Shown: one piece after another, positions 18,001-28,799 of the stretch | Position numbering within the stretch: position 1 is the stretch's first letter | Layout of the letters: each line of letters begins with the position of its first letter | Source: a virus | Virus record (IMG/VR): IMGVR_UViG_3300037010_001382 | Location: 61,974-125,973 of that record | DNA: 64,000 nucleotides | Strand: one strand, 5' to 3' | Program-made: the position numbers and the translations under genes | The notes under the pieces: generated by a model | What the model saw: the letters and a program-made list of their open reading frames with translations, nothing else | Told to the model about the DNA's origin: nothing | The model's database searches: none

Positions 18001-21000
18001 TAATATTTTTGTATCACCTATAAATGTTTGCTCAATCTTTGATAATCTAGATTTAAACAATGGTTCAATAACAACTTGTGCTAATTGATTGATTGAGTGA
18101 TTCTTTTGATTATTAGCAGCAATAGATAAATCTTGTTTACCAGTGATAAATGCGTGTCTTGCTTCTGACATGAACATAGGATCTAAAACAGATCCAGTCT
18201 TATCTGCAGTGAATTCATTTGGAGCCAATTTTTCCAACATTTTAGAAATACCTTTCAGTAGTTCTGCATTATTTGGTTTAACTAATCTTTCATAGTTTTC
18301 TGGATCTAAAATCATTTCACTTAGAGAGTCATAATATGCATTTTGCAATGATTGCTTATACAACTTTTGAGCATAGCTTTCAATCTTTTCAGCTTCTGAA
18401 GCATTAGCATTTTCAAGCGCTTCTACTTCTTCTTCTGTCATTTCTTCAGAAGGTAAATCTATTACATCTTTAGAAACTTCTTCTTGTTTAAGAGTCTTCT
18501 TAAGTTCAGTAGCAATCTCTCTAAATTGACTTAAAGCAGCTTCACCTGTGCCTAAATATGGAACAGCTTTTGCATTACCATCTTTATCAAGATAAACATT
18601 CTTTAAGTATGTATTCAATTTATCGACGTCAAAGTCAGAACCAGCTTTTGCTGTAATAGCTTCTGGAACTACTATTGAATCCCCCATATATTCTGGTAAG
18701 AAACCTTTGATAACAAATGCTTCTAAAGAGTTCATTTCCTGTGTAGGAATACGAAAACCTATACCATGTAATAATTCAGGGTTTTCATTAAGATGTAGCA
18801 TTATTTCTTCATCTGTAGCATCTTTCCAACGTTCATGACTACGCATTTGTTTTGGAACTTCAGAAGTTATAATAACTTCCATACGTGATACAGACTTTCT
18901 CTGACCAGCTTTCTTATGACCTTCTGGATAATATTCTGCTTCATAGAACTTAAGTCCATCAGATACTAATCTTGATTGACCTGTATAATTACCATCCTTA
19001 TCTTTGACTTGAACAGTTCTTATTTCTTTTCCATTAACGCTACCAACCATTATACCAGGAATCATGATCTTTGGACCACCATTCTGCTTAGGCTTAGCAA
19101 TTGATTTATCTACATAAGAGAAGATAATATCCTTAATTTGCTTATAGTTAGATATTGCTTCTAATGGAGTATTCCATGTTCCTGATTCTTCATTAAAAGA
19201 TAAAGCATCTTTTAAGTTCTGAGATACATCTCTTCTGAGTAATTCTTCTCTTAAAAGAGCTTCTATCTTAGGCATATTTTCTCTAGGAATAGAAAATCCA
19301 CCACCTGTTTCAGCATTATCAACTATACCTAATTTCTTAAGTAATTCTGTATAACCATGATCTTGCATTGCTTTAAGCAAATTGCAATTATGATCAAATT
19401 TACGATATCTTTCTGAATGTTTGATTTTATCCGCTTCAGATAGCTTACGCCAATCACCTATTTTCTTATCGAAATCTGTAGGAGCAGCATTATCAAATGT
19501 ATTAAGATTAACCAATGTTGAAGCCTGTGTACCAAAAGAGTTATCATGGTGATTACCTGCAGTTTCAGTTTGTATACCTAAGTATTTGAAACTCAAATCA
19601 TTCCTTGTGTTATCTTTAGGACTTTCTTCATTTAAAGTACCATCTTCATTATAAATATCATGCAATTTATTTTTACCAATCTTACGACCTGAATCTGCAA
19701 CAGCATAATGAACACCTTCTTCAACCATATGTAAGAATAACTTCTCTAATGGTGTACCTCTAACTATTTCATAAGTCATTGGCGCAAGAGAATATTTATC
19801 TAATACAAGATTACCAGTCTGATCAACACCTGAATAAATTGGTTTCAAGATATTCAATGTACGATCAACGTTCATTTTCTTTATGCGTTTCTCATCATAA
19901 GCTTTTATTTCTGGACGATAATAATTCTTAGCATTAGCATCTTCAGTCTGCAAATGTCCATCTTGATACATCAACTGTCTGTCTTTAGCTAAAACATAAT
20001 CATACATTTTATCATGTGCGATAGTACCACGTCCACTCTTATAAACTATTTCTCTATGACCTGTTAAAGTAATGAAACCTGAACCATCTGTAGGATTTAT
20101 AGATTTATAAGCATCTTGTAAGATTTCACGAGCTTTAGCATTTCCAGCTAATAGACGTGCATCTTCTGTTATACCTACAAAACTATTAGCTCCGTGAGAT
20201 ACCTGTACTACATCTTGGTCTCTAAAGTTAACAGTCTTTAATACATCTGTATACTTTCTGTATCCATAGTCACCTTCTCGTAATGTAATAACTTTATCAA
20301 CAACTTCATCTTGCCCACTCTCAAGATCATTTGTAAGCTCTAATGTCTTACCAACTTTAATCTTGTTTAATGTTTCATTTAATGTATTGTTGAACTTTGG
20401 ATCATCGTATATCATTGTTTCACGTGGAGACATGAATGACTTGATACGTTTTAGTGGATCCTTAATAGCAGCTACATCACCAAAATAAATCTTGAACATT
20501 TCTATATTGTTTATCATATAGTTTGTGTTCCTGAACTTTAATAACTTCTTAAGATTGTCTTCTGTAAATAGAGCATTCTTATCTTTACGTTGCAATTCAT
20601 TAGATGCAACAAATTCCATATTGAAGTTCTTTATACGATAATATTCACTACCTTCAGCTTTAGTAATAGAACCTGCTTTAACAAGATACTGAAGCATTAC
20701 ATCAGCATCATCATCTAATTTCTTGATGAATTCATCTTTGTTAAGATTTTCATCTGCATATCCACCAGCTAAATCATGCATTAATGATTTATATTTAGGA
20801 TCTATTTTACCATCTATACCTGTAGCAATTCCTTTTTCTACTTGATAGTAATTATTGAATATATCATAGATTGTATCATTAACGCCTTCTTCGTGGAATG
20901 ACTTCCAAGGTACTATATGTTCCATTTTAAGTGTCCATTCTGTCTTGGAATCTGCTGGTACTAGTATGTAATATAACTTGCTTAAATTGGCATTTATTTC

Positions 21001-24000
21001 AAACATCAACCTTTCAGGATGACTCATCTCAGCAACAGTTTTATTATCTTCACCTGTTCTGTTATCAATGCGACCTTGTATATAACTTGGTTTTAATGTC
21101 TTAGAAGCAATACGCTTGTCACCATCAAATAAGATGCTATTTAAATAAATAGAACCTTGTCTAAATGGTTGTGCCATATGAGGCAATCTCTGTAAGAAAT
21201 TGTCCTTAGAAGTAGAATTGTTCAAATCATTACTGATAGTATGAACAAAGTTAGGACCTACTTCTTGTGATTGTTGTTTGTTATCTATATTATAAAATGT
21301 AGATTCTGCTTCACCTGAAGCCTTAAGATACAATTCAGCTAATGTTCTTAAACGACCAGCAACCTTAAGATTACCAGCAGTGATTTCATTAACATTTATT
21401 TTACCTAAATTGTCAAATAATGCACGAGTTGCTGTTACAAACTTATCAAGATCTGATTCAGACTGATTAGCTTCTTTAACAGTAGACAACTTATCTCTAA
21501 GATCTCTAGTGAAATCTATACCAAGACTATTCAAGAACTCAATTTGATTAGTAATTGCTTCTTCTTTATCTTTACTACTAATCTTTACATCACCATAAGC
21601 ATCCTTGAAACGATCACCATTAAATGTATATTGACCTTCTTCACCAGGAACATTACTCTCTTGTATAGGACTTCCTTTCTCACCAACTGTACCCTTAAGA
21701 GTATCAAGCCATATAGCTACTCTCTTAATTGTAGAAGCATTTAAGTTCTGTGGAGAGAAATTGGTATTATTATCTTCATGTATGTACATAGTAATAGCTT
21801 CTGGACGTTGCTTTCCAAATACATTATTGAATGCAGCTCTAATTTTAACTTCATCTCCTGACCAAACATCTTTCATCTGACCAAGACGTTCTACTACCTT
21901 AACGATATTAGGATCGAATTTAGCCATAAATTCAAGATGCTCCATCTTTTCTGGAAGTGTATTAAACTCTGTAAGTTCAGAACGTACATAGTTTACTAAC
22001 TTACTAAAATTAACAGGTATAGGCATATTAGTAGAAGGATCAAGTTTCTCACGTAATACCTGAGTTACATTACCTTCTTCATCTACTTCATCAACCCACT
22101 TTTGTTCAACAATAGTAGAGAATAACAACTTCATAGAAGCTGACATACTCTTATTATTATCAACACTGAATACGTCTTGGAAATCTCTATTATTAGCTAC
22201 TTCTGTTTCGTTTTCAGAATCATGTTTAATGCCCATTCCCTTAAGATACTCCTTAACAAGAGAATCTTTATTAGTTGCAATTTCATCCCAGTGAGCATCA
22301 ATGTTATTCCACATTCTCAGATGTTGTTCATACTGATCCTGAGTGATAAGATTGTCCTGATATTGTGATTCTATAGAATTAGGATCTGATTCTTCATAAG
22401 ATAAAGGATATTCCTTCCCTTCTGTATCCCATCCTACATTTACGAAGTCACTCTTCATTCTTCTACGTACTGTCTCTAGTAGATCTTTAGCGTTATATTT
22501 CTTAACATCAAATTCTATTAGCGACTTAGAATCAGCAAATAATTGCTGAATAAGACGTGAAGTTACACCTTTAACAACCATTGAACTATCTTGTATAGAT
22601 AATGGCCCTATTGTCATTTTTCTTGCTTCGCCTGTACCTGTATATTCATTCAGACGAGGAGCTGTTTTATAATAACCTATATTGATATTCTTGAAGTAAT
22701 TCTTAATACTACCATCAAATAATCCTTTTACAAAGTTTACAAAATCTTCGAACATTCTTGCAATGAAATTAGACTTAGTACTCTTAGGAGCTGAATAAAA
22801 TTTGTTATCAAGTACATAATGACCTAATTCTTCTGCAAGTTGTTCTTTCAGTTCATAATCTGAAGCATCAGCATATTTAATAATACGATCATCTTCATGA
22901 TGGCGGAATTCACCCTTTCTAGATCTGAATTCTTCCATTATCTGAGCACGCTCTTTAGCAGCTGTAAATGAAGCCCATATACCTTCAAATGCTTCATGTT
23001 CAATAGTACCACGCTTAGCATTTTCATACCATTCAGCATGTGTACCAACGTATTGACCAAATGCAAGTCCACCATCTGTAAGTTTTATAATTGTCTTAAG
23101 ACGTTCTCCAGGAAATGGAACATTAGCATTAAACCAAGCTTCTGACGTACCTATATCATGTAGAGCAAATTCTAATTCATTAGAGTTCATTCTACGTGCA
23201 TTACCTTTATTACCACCACCTCTACGCTTTGCAGGAGCAGCAGGTTTTGGTTCTTCTTCTTTTGCTTTATCTGATTCTTCTACTTTAGCTGCAACTTGTG
23301 CATCTTCTGCAGGAGTATTAGATACTTTTTTAGCTTGTTCAGCCATATTAAGTTCATATTGACCTATCATTGTGGTCATGAACTTTTCTACTTTCTCTTG
23401 TAAACTCTTTACTGTTTCATCTGGTCCTGCAGATACGAGTTGTAGCATTACAGGTACAGCAACAGGATTAGTAGGATTTTGTAAATTATGCATCAGATTC
23501 TTCATATCTTCAGCGTTAATTACAACCTTACCATCTTCTATTTTATACTTTAATTTAGTATTGTTCAAATCAAGAACAGGAGCACTAAATTCTTTTTCAG
23601 CAACAATAGCAGGATCTTTAGTAGCTTCTGGTTTCTTTGTAGCAGCAGCTTCTTTAGCACTCTTAACAAACATATAGCTACCTTCTTCTTTATTACGAAG
23701 CTTAGCATAACGTCCTTGCATATTAGTTGAATATTCACCTTGTCCCTTCATATTAACAGAAGTTCTAAAAGGAATTTCATCTACATGTCTTTGTTCTTTA
23801 TCGTTACCATTTCTTAAATCATAATGATCAGACAAGAGATAATGCTGATAAGTTTTCCATTCACGTGTTTGAATAGTTATTTTACCTTTATCATCTGCTT
23901 TTGTGTACATTTCTTGAAATGGTTCATTTGCAATAAGTAAACCACTATTTGCATTTGTATACAATTCAGCAAGACGAGCTTTGAATTCAGCTATTTGATT

Positions 24001-25434
24001 ATTTGGATTATCTTCGTTAAAAGTTTCTTCTGTAAATGGAAATCTATAAGGATAACCTGCTTTATTTTCACCTATCAGTAATTCACTACCTTTAAGATAT
24101 AACTGATTCTTATTACCTCTAAAGTCCTTACCTGTTGATCTAGGATCATTAGTACGACCATAATAAATAACACCTTGTAAATATTGTGTTAATTTAGTAA
24201 GTTGATCTTTAAATGAGTCTCTTTCAGCTTTTTGTTTCTCATCTGTAGTTTTAAAACTAATACCATGAATATCATCAAATAATTTAGCAGATTGTTTCAG
24301 AATATGAAACATGTCTTCTACTTGTGTTGTTGATAATTTACGGTTATTTAAGAATTGTAATGTACCGCCTTGTTCCAAATAAACAGCACCCACTTTAGCA
24401 GGTATATTCTCACCTTGATGAGTAATACCTGATGGATCTGTTGCTATCTTAACAAGACCTAAGTCATATAAGTCACCTCTTTCGACAAGAGACCCTACAG
24501 TGGGATTTTGTTTCCACTTAGTTGGATCTTTAGGATCTGGAGTTCTTTTTGGATGACCACGCGATACATCAAAATTAAATAATATTGGTTGTGTACCATC
24601 ATTAGCTAACATTTCTGCTCTCTTACCTTTCCACTGATCTATATATTGCTTTTGTTCAGCTTCAGTTGTACCTGCTGGAAATCTACTTCTACCTGTCCTA
24701 ACAGATGTTGGAGAAGGAGTTGGTAATGTATTGATAACCAAATCATGTGCTGTAGGATTCTCTATACGTTCTCCTTTTACATTCAGGAAATGATATTTAC
24801 CTTTAGGATTACCTTGTCCATTATTATGAGTAGGATCCCATTCTACAGCAACTGTAGCAATAGTTTTGTCATCAGGATTAGTCTGATCATAAGCACGTCT
24901 ATCAGGAGTACCAGTCTCTTCTAATTCTTTCTCTGAAGTATTAATATTCAGAAAATCAATTAGAGAATGTTGACCATATTCTCCTGCAAGTGTACCTTGC
25001 CATACTTTATCAAGTCCTAATTTAGCAACATTGTTAGATGTCACTACAAGCATTTGTAAAGAAGAATTTTCTCTTCCTTTCTGCTTAAGCATAGTACTTC
25101 TAATCTGATTGAAATTACTAAAGAACTGCTGCGTTCTAGCTACACGACTTTCATCAAATGCACTAGTTGGAGGAGTTATAGTACTACCAAATACAAAAGG
25201 AGCAGGCTTGAGTTTACCATTTTCTTCTATATCAATCTGCCTTTCAAGTCTAGATAAAGGTTCAGAAATAGCACGTTTTGCGATCACTTCTTTAAACTTA
25301 TCTAATAACTTCTCAGCTTCCTCTATAGTAGGTATTTTCTCGTCATTTAATTTAAATGCAGCTAACGCTTCACCTTTACCAAACTTCTCAATCAAATCCT
25401 TATATTCTTGTAAATTCTTGTTGGGACAACCCAT
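15070..25434 (-). CDS. giant crAss-like virion DNA-dependent RNA polymerase / polyprotein, 3454 aa
   Basis: One uninterrupted 10.4-kb gene. Residues 2267-2271 are DFDVD within KAGSDFDVDKLN, the metal-binding motif of the double-psi beta-barrel RNA polymerases of crAss-like phages and YonO-type enzymes. Shortly before it, FRIPTQEMNSLEAFVIKGFLP matches in pattern the RQPTLHR region of the beta' family. Such enzymes are carried in the virion and transcribe early genes after injection (known for the family; inferred here). Around residue 813, HEAFE followed by a QLAEELGHYVL segment resembles a zincin-like polyvalent-protein domain with the second His replaced by Glu. A low-complexity Ala/Pro/Lys linker with RRGGGNKGNARR lies just before it, near residue 745. 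The length suggests several fused domains and possible proteolytic maturation. Confidence 0.85.
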   Translation of the reverse strand: MGCPNKNLQEYKDLIEKFGKGEALAAFKLNDEKIPTIEEAEKLLDKFKEVIAKRAISEPLSRLERQIDIEENGKLKPAPFVFGSTITPPTSAFDESRVARTQQFFSNFNQIRSTMLKQKGRENSSLQMLVVTSNNVAKLGLDKVWQGTLAGEYGQHSLIDFLNINTSEKELEETGTPDRRAYDQTNPDDKTIATVAVEWDPTHNNGQGNPKGKYHFLNVKGERIENPTAHDLVINTLPTPSPTSVRTGRSRFPAGTTEAEQKQYIDQWKGKRAEMLANDGTQPILFNFDVSRGHPKRTPDPKDPTKWKQNPTVGSLVERGDLYDLGLVKIATDPSGITHQGENIPAKVGAVYLEQGGTLQFLNNRKLSTTQVEDMFHILKQSAKLFDDIHGISFKTTDEKQKAERDSFKDQLTKLTQYLQGVIYYGRTNDPRSTGKDFRGNKNQLYLKGSELLIGENKAGYPYRFPFTEETFNEDNPNNQIAEFKARLAELYTNANSGLLIANEPFQEMYTKADDKGKITIQTREWKTYQHYLLSDHYDLRNGNDKEQRHVDEIPFRTSVNMKGQGEYSTNMQGRYAKLRNKEEGSYMFVKSAKEAAATKKPEATKDPAIVAEKEFSAPVLDLNNTKLKYKIEDGKVVINAEDMKNLMHNLQNPTNPVAVPVMLQLVSAGPDETVKSLQEKVEKFMTTMIGQYELNMAEQAKKVSNTPAEDAQVAAKVEESDKAKEEEPKPAAPAKRRGGGNKGNARRMNSNELEFALHDIGTSEAWFNANVPFPGERLKTIIKLTDGGLAFGQYVGTHAEWYENAKRGTIEHEAFEGIWASFTAAKERAQIMEEFRSRKGEFRHHEDDRIIKYADASDYELKEQLAEELGHYVLDNKFYSAPKSTKSNFIARMFEDFVNFVKGLFDGSIKNYFKNINIGYYKTAPRLNEYTGTGEARKMTIGPLSIQDSSMVVKGVTSRLIQQLFADSKSLIEFDVKKYNAKDLLETVRRRMKSDFVNVGWDTEGKEYPLSYEESDPNSIESQYQDNLITQDQYEQHLRMWNNIDAHWDEIATNKDSLVKEYLKGMGIKHDSENETEVANNRDFQDVFSVDNNKSMSASMKLLFSTIVEQKWVDEVDEEGNVTQVLREKLDPSTNMPIPVNFSKLVNYVRSELTEFNTLPEKMEHLEFMAKFDPNIVKVVERLGQMKDVWSGDEVKIRAAFNNVFGKQRPEAITMYIHEDNNTNFSPQNLNASTIKRVAIWLDTLKGTVGEKGSPIQESNVPGEEGQYTFNGDRFKDAYGDVKISSKDKEEAITNQIEFLNSLGIDFTRDLRDKLSTVKEANQSESDLDKFVTATRALFDNLGKINVNEITAGNLKVAGRLRTLAELYLKASGEAESTFYNIDNKQQSQEVGPNFVHTISNDLNNSTSKDNFLQRLPHMAQPFRQGSIYLNSILFDGDKRIASKTLKPSYIQGRIDNRTGEDNKTVAEMSHPERLMFEINANLSKLYYILVPADSKTEWTLKMEHIVPWKSFHEEGVNDTIYDIFNNYYQVEKGIATGIDGKIDPKYKSLMHDLAGGYADENLNKDEFIKKLDDDADVMLQYLVKAGSITKAEGSEYYRIKNFNMEFVASNELQRKDKNALFTEDNLKKLLKFRNTNYMINNIEMFKIYFGDVAAIKDPLKRIKSFMSPRETMIYDDPKFNNTLNETLNKIKVGKTLELTNDLESGQDEVVDKVITLREGDYGYRKYTDVLKTVNFRDQDVVQVSHGANSFVGITEDARLLAGNAKAREILQDAYKSINPTDGSGFITLTGHREIVYKSGRGTIAHDKMYDYVLAKDRQLMYQDGHLQTEDANAKNYYRPEIKAYDEKRIKKMNVDRTLNILKPIYSGVDQTGNLVLDKYSLAPMTYEIVRGTPLEKLFLHMVEEGVHYAVADSGRKIGKNKLHDIYNEDGTLNEESPKDNTRNDLSFKYLGIQTETAGNHHDNSFGTQASTLVNLNTFDNAAPTDFDKKIGDWRKLSEADKIKHSERYRKFDHNCNLLKAMQDHGYTELLKKLGIVDNAETGGGFSIPRENMPKIEALLREELLRRDVSQNLKDALSFNEESGTWNTPLEAISNYKQIKDIIFSYVDKSIAKPKQNGGPKIMIPGIMVGSVNGKEIRTVQVKDKDGNYTGQSRLVSDGLKFYEAEYYPEGHKKAGQRKSVSRMEVIITSEVPKQMRSHERWKDATDEEIMLHLNENPELLHGIGFRIPTQEMNSLEAFVIKGFLPEYMGDSIVVPEAITAKAGSDFDVDKLNTYLKNVYLDKDGNAKAVPYLGTGEAALSQFREIATELKKTLKQEEVSKDVIDLPSEEMTEEEVEALENANASEAEKIESYAQKLYKQSLQNAYYDSLSEMILDPENYERLVKPNNAELLKGISKMLEKLAPNEFTADKTGSVLDPMFMSEARHAFITGKQDLSIAANNQKNHSINQLAQVVIEPLFKSRLSKIEQTFIGDTKILLPHNKTTVNYTYRWNAQAGALEKVPFEQGRALPTFSGVTDNKKQVISDNISQGIDGYADVAKGAWIMNIIQHHMISSTYFTMLKMGIDPETAGLFTNQPIIREFVKMLAKNDSTFMLKRVDSTERRSLFDMFPVDIPNRTAVEKKAWSINMQKAINERMKEGFDNPQFLGALPENIRSFYKDGQLSSKEKNLEQHAILQEFLKYKVISDHMFVMQEASTWDTKSMAEPNMQLRKRDIVEKARTSIIISSIDELLQANHLENLMKHVGQSSVAINESMFKIGHPIVRTYVKGILNMLPSRMSGDNYQRAAQAVEENLISFLVQNSDLNALSRKEYEGVTDKRYNERIHELLIDKKTSISARIKQLRKDLKNDSNSDIANSLFLKRLVVKTKKNVADIKNIFLSSKPTDSFSIDVLTDAMREFRDSTIPLKYKDLYNDILIASFLQSGLANSDISFGKYMPAEDYAKIVSPAINELVDNNGKVNSEEMLQKFYDSKDFFRNKWQDKKIVPQEKEIWDMNEDGSGKSKYRVSPDIAEVFKSIRERANESWSVPYAEKTAKTVNEYHPVADLKINSEEEESTKKVIGRKRAETAIKGNRITSEDHPKLKLMVHETEDGQFAVINDKTGREISRGATKKEAVDNATKIINKTGNTTKKTIGLTKRDMYDPNDKVEFAYRPYQDYIPFKLPLDNLSAQYDFITLHAESISNAIARSQDLDPVVKDPSYFLQKVRGKDGKEFTIQEGGQEWYLYVPISTKGDGRLLEEHTPDSPMSVLRTDGYQVPAEIPHSAIIEGIQEFYDDMREYHESLKKQGVTDEEGNFQELDEDGFLKPKENLVEPEKSGNFVEPDNTPKNVEVTVKKDDKSDWSLSVTPTGQVYNKTTGDQLDPVKDKKLINKALLKSGFLPHKLVEAKNGIKYAVTNDGRIFTMAESNMGAELSADSGIRKDVLEKYEKLIGNKDPNKVEPDGLPPIDLTEENNC

Positions 25435-25437
25435 ATA

Positions 25438-28400
25438 TTATAAACAGTTTAAACTATCAATTATTTCGGCTTTACTCAAACCTTTTGCATCCATTAAATC
25501 TACTACTTTTCTTGCGTCTTTAGTAAACTCATCAAGACTTTCTTCTCTATTTTCTATTGCATCATAAATGTCTTTAATCTCTAAATCATCTATAATCTTA
25601 TCTGCAGTTTCTGTAGTACCTGTTTCTTCTTCATGAATAACATTTTCTACAGTTTTATATTTTGAATTTGTCAATGCTTCCTTTTCGTTATATTCTTCTA
25701 CAAAGTTATTTAATTCTTGTCTTTCTGGAGCATCTACTATCTCTTGTGGAGTTTCTGTTGCTATGTGATTAGCTAATAAAGCAGGATCTATATGATAAGT
25801 TTTTCCATCTTCTGTTTTAACTTCTATATTTCCACGTCCATCTAATTCTCTACCAGTGATCGTTACTGTTCCAAGTTCCTTAGCAAATGTCTCAGCATCT
25901 TTAGTCGCTTCTACTTCTGCTTCTTCTTTACTCTTAAATATCTTAGTAGCATTTATTCCACCCCAATAATCCTTAGTAAAGAACTTTGATATACCTTTTG
26001 TGTCTTTAGATTCTGTTACTTTAGGTATTTCCATACCTTTCTGTAATACATATTTATGACCTGTTTGGTAACTCTTTTCTCCAGCTTGTACTATATTTGC
26101 AACAGTACCTTTTTCTTTTGCTTCTTGTAATTGACGTTTACCTTCTGATGCTAGGAATACTTTAGTATCCATCCATTCTTTAAAGCCTTTCTCTGTATAT
26201 AAGTGATTTATCAGGGCATTTGCATCATTGATATCTGATTTAAGATTATCTATATCAAATCCTTTTTGCAACAATCCTTCATCACCAACTATATCCGAAG
26301 TTTCAACATCAATTCTTTCAGCAGAAGGATCTCTACCATTCATTTCAAAACTTGCTAAAGATTGAAAGATTTCTGCTTGTTGAGCAAGATTAGCTTTCTT
26401 TTCATTTACATCTTTAACATATCTTTCAATATTTCCTATATGAGTATCAAGCGTTGCTCTTTCTTTTCTTATTTCAGTACGTCTGTCTGCTGTACCTTTA
26501 GCATGTCCAAGTTCTTCTTGTTCCTTAAACAGTTCAGTACTTCTTTCAGAATATTGTTTCTTTAAACTTTCAAGACCGCCATAAGTAGTAACACTGTGTA
26601 CTATATCTGGGGTTAATCTTTCATGAGTTTTAAAGATAGATTCTGCTATATCATTTAAACGTGATTTTCTATCATTTATTGCATACTTTGATTTTATAAG
26701 ATCTTCTTTTGTACTTTCATACGCGAGATAGTATTCAGTCATTGCTTTTCCTTCTTCATCTCTAGCGTCAGGACGATATTGGAAATTATTTGTAAATACT
26801 TTACTTATGCCCTCATGATAAGTTTTAAGCAAATCAGCATGATTCATCATTTTATCAACAAGTGCATGTTTTTGTGCCATTGTTGTGTCATTGTTGATGT
26901 CACCCATTAATTTGTTAACTTCTTCTTCAGGTAATTCTTTGATCATTTTTAGTTGTTCTTTTACAACATCAAAACGATTACTTTTTATACCTGTAAGAAT
27001 CATATCGACAAACTGTTCAGCTTGTAAATTCTTATATTCAAATATATCTCCTGTTTCTACAGCTTTTTTCATTCCTTCAGAATGACTAAGCCCGTTTGCT
27101 ATACTTGTGTATTGATCAGAAAATAAACCTGTTATACTATTTTTTCTAAGATTTTCTAAAGCGACTTGAGATGCTTTCTCTGGACTTAATCTTCCAGCTT
27201 TTTTGGCCATCGCTTCACTTATTCCATGTTCTATTGGTCCTACAAATAAACCTGTTAAAGCACCAGTAAGCATCGATTCTAAACCTTCAGTAGTGCCAAA
27301 AGTAGAAGATAATCCTTCCATTGTAGAACCAAATAAATCACCTGCTCCTTCGTAATCTGGATTATTATATTTTCTTCTATAGTAAGCTTTAGTACCAACG
27401 TCTGTGCCATGTACAGCCCCCATTACAATTGCTTGGGTTCCTATGCTTGTAGGTTTAACCCACTTTCCAAATTGAGCTAATCTCGACTGAGGAGTTAGCT
27501 TTAAATTGTTAATATCTTGTATAGTTTTAACTTCAGTAGATGCCAATCCTATTTCACCAGCTTGTTCAAGTGTAGTAGCTGCTAACCCTGTTTTAATGCC
27601 ATTTTTAGCTGCACTAAAGCCCTTCATTACATTAGGGAATACAATTGCATTCTGAAGTGTAAAAGCGACGAAATCAAGGCCATATTTAGTATTTGCAGAT
27701 GCATGAGCATATTGCTCAATTGTTGCTAAATCATCTTTATCTGTAGGAGCATAACCATGTTCTTTGATATACTCTTTCTCAAGTTCATCTTTAGTAGATT
27801 TGTATGATTCTCTAGCACCTTGAGCTGCCATCATATTAGATGACGAAGCTAGTGTTAGACCATATTGTACATTAGATATTACTTTAACTCCTGCAGCTGC
27901 TTCTTCTAATCTTTTTGCATTCCTAAATGCATCACCTGTTACTTTAGAAGCTTCTAAGAATTGTTCGAATTTACTTCCACCTGTTGCTAATTTAGATATT
28001 CTTAAAGCACTACGACCAAAGATCCTAGAGATAGTATTAGCTTCAGCGCCTAATGCTGCAATATTACCTAATCCTTCTGTAGTAGCTGCTAATGCAGCAT
28101 TTTCTACAACTGCTCCTGCTAATGTACCTACAACAAGACCTGAACCTTTAAATATCTTATCAAACCAAAAGTTAGCAGAACCACTTGTAAATGGTATAGC
28201 TGCTCTTAATGGATGATTAAGTTCATCTTGTGTGTAATAGTTAACAAAAGTATTTTCTATATTACTTTGGAAATCTTCTAATGTTTTAGCTACTGGATTA
28301 TCATAAATAGCACTTACACCTTTAGAAGCACTACCATTAGCTATAGCAGATGAAGCGCCATGAATCAAATCTGGAATTGACATTAATGTCTCCAGAAATG

Positions 28401-28797
28401 CAGTACCTGCACCAACAGCAAATTTAGCTGTATCATTTCCTAATTTAGAAAAGATACCTTGATTTTGTGCTGCTATTTCTTCATTATTCTGCCAAGGATT
28501 AAATTGTCCAGATTGATGATATCTTTTAGCTTCTTCTTGTGGTGTATAAATAGAAGAATAATCATCAAGTGGTTTTACTTGTAGATTGGATAAGTAATCA
28601 TCTAATCCTACTTTAGCTACATTTTCATTCTCAGGACGATATTCATTCGGATCTGCTATAGATGGAACATATATATCAGGAGCTCCATGACCAGGTACTA
28701 TTGCAGTATTATGTGCTGGAACAATACCAGCAGCATTAGGATCTGTAGGAGCAAGATATGGAAATGGCGATTGTGGATTAAAATTTGTACTGTCCAT
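25438..28797 (-). CDS. large internal virion protein, 1119 aa (ejection/cargo type)
   Basis: Located between the polymerase gene and an 816-aa helical protein, 3 nt from each. The first half has Ala/Gly-rich, weakly hydrophobic segments (VGAGTAFLETLMSIPDLIHG, GLVVGTLAGAVVENAALAA and GALTGLFVGPIEHG), which could insert in membrane. The second half is highly charged and coiled-coil-like. This pattern fits head-internal or ejection proteins that help DNA or the polymerase cross the envelope. No lytic-transglycosylase or protease motif was seen. Assignment is by architecture and gene order. Confidence 0.6.
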   Translation of the reverse strand: MDSTNFNPQSPFPYLAPTDPNAAGIVPAHNTAIVPGHGAPDIYVPSIADPNEYRPENENVAKVGLDDYLSNLQVKPLDDYSSIYTPQEEAKRYHQSGQFNPWQNNEEIAAQNQGIFSKLGNDTAKFAVGAGTAFLETLMSIPDLIHGASSAIANGSASKGVSAIYDNPVAKTLEDFQSNIENTFVNYYTQDELNHPLRAAIPFTSGSANFWFDKIFKGSGLVVGTLAGAVVENAALAATTEGLGNIAALGAEANTISRIFGRSALRISKLATGGSKFEQFLEASKVTGDAFRNAKRLEEAAAGVKVISNVQYGLTLASSSNMMAAQGARESYKSTKDELEKEYIKEHGYAPTDKDDLATIEQYAHASANTKYGLDFVAFTLQNAIVFPNVMKGFSAAKNGIKTGLAATTLEQAGEIGLASTEVKTIQDINNLKLTPQSRLAQFGKWVKPTSIGTQAIVMGAVHGTDVGTKAYYRRKYNNPDYEGAGDLFGSTMEGLSSTFGTTEGLESMLTGALTGLFVGPIEHGISEAMAKKAGRLSPEKASQVALENLRKNSITGLFSDQYTSIANGLSHSEGMKKAVETGDIFEYKNLQAEQFVDMILTGIKSNRFDVVKEQLKMIKELPEEEVNKLMGDINNDTTMAQKHALVDKMMNHADLLKTYHEGISKVFTNNFQYRPDARDEEGKAMTEYYLAYESTKEDLIKSKYAINDRKSRLNDIAESIFKTHERLTPDIVHSVTTYGGLESLKKQYSERSTELFKEQEELGHAKGTADRRTEIRKERATLDTHIGNIERYVKDVNEKKANLAQQAEIFQSLASFEMNGRDPSAERIDVETSDIVGDEGLLQKGFDIDNLKSDINDANALINHLYTEKGFKEWMDTKVFLASEGKRQLQEAKEKGTVANIVQAGEKSYQTGHKYVLQKGMEIPKVTESKDTKGISKFFTKDYWGGINATKIFKSKEEAEVEATKDAETFAKELGTVTITGRELDGRGNIEVKTEDGKTYHIDPALLANHIATETPQEIVDAPERQELNNFVEEYNEKEALTNSKYKTVENVIHEEETGTTETADKIIDDLEIKDIYDAIENREESLDEFTKDARKVVDLMDAKGLSKAEIIDSLNCL

Positions 28798-28799
28798 TA

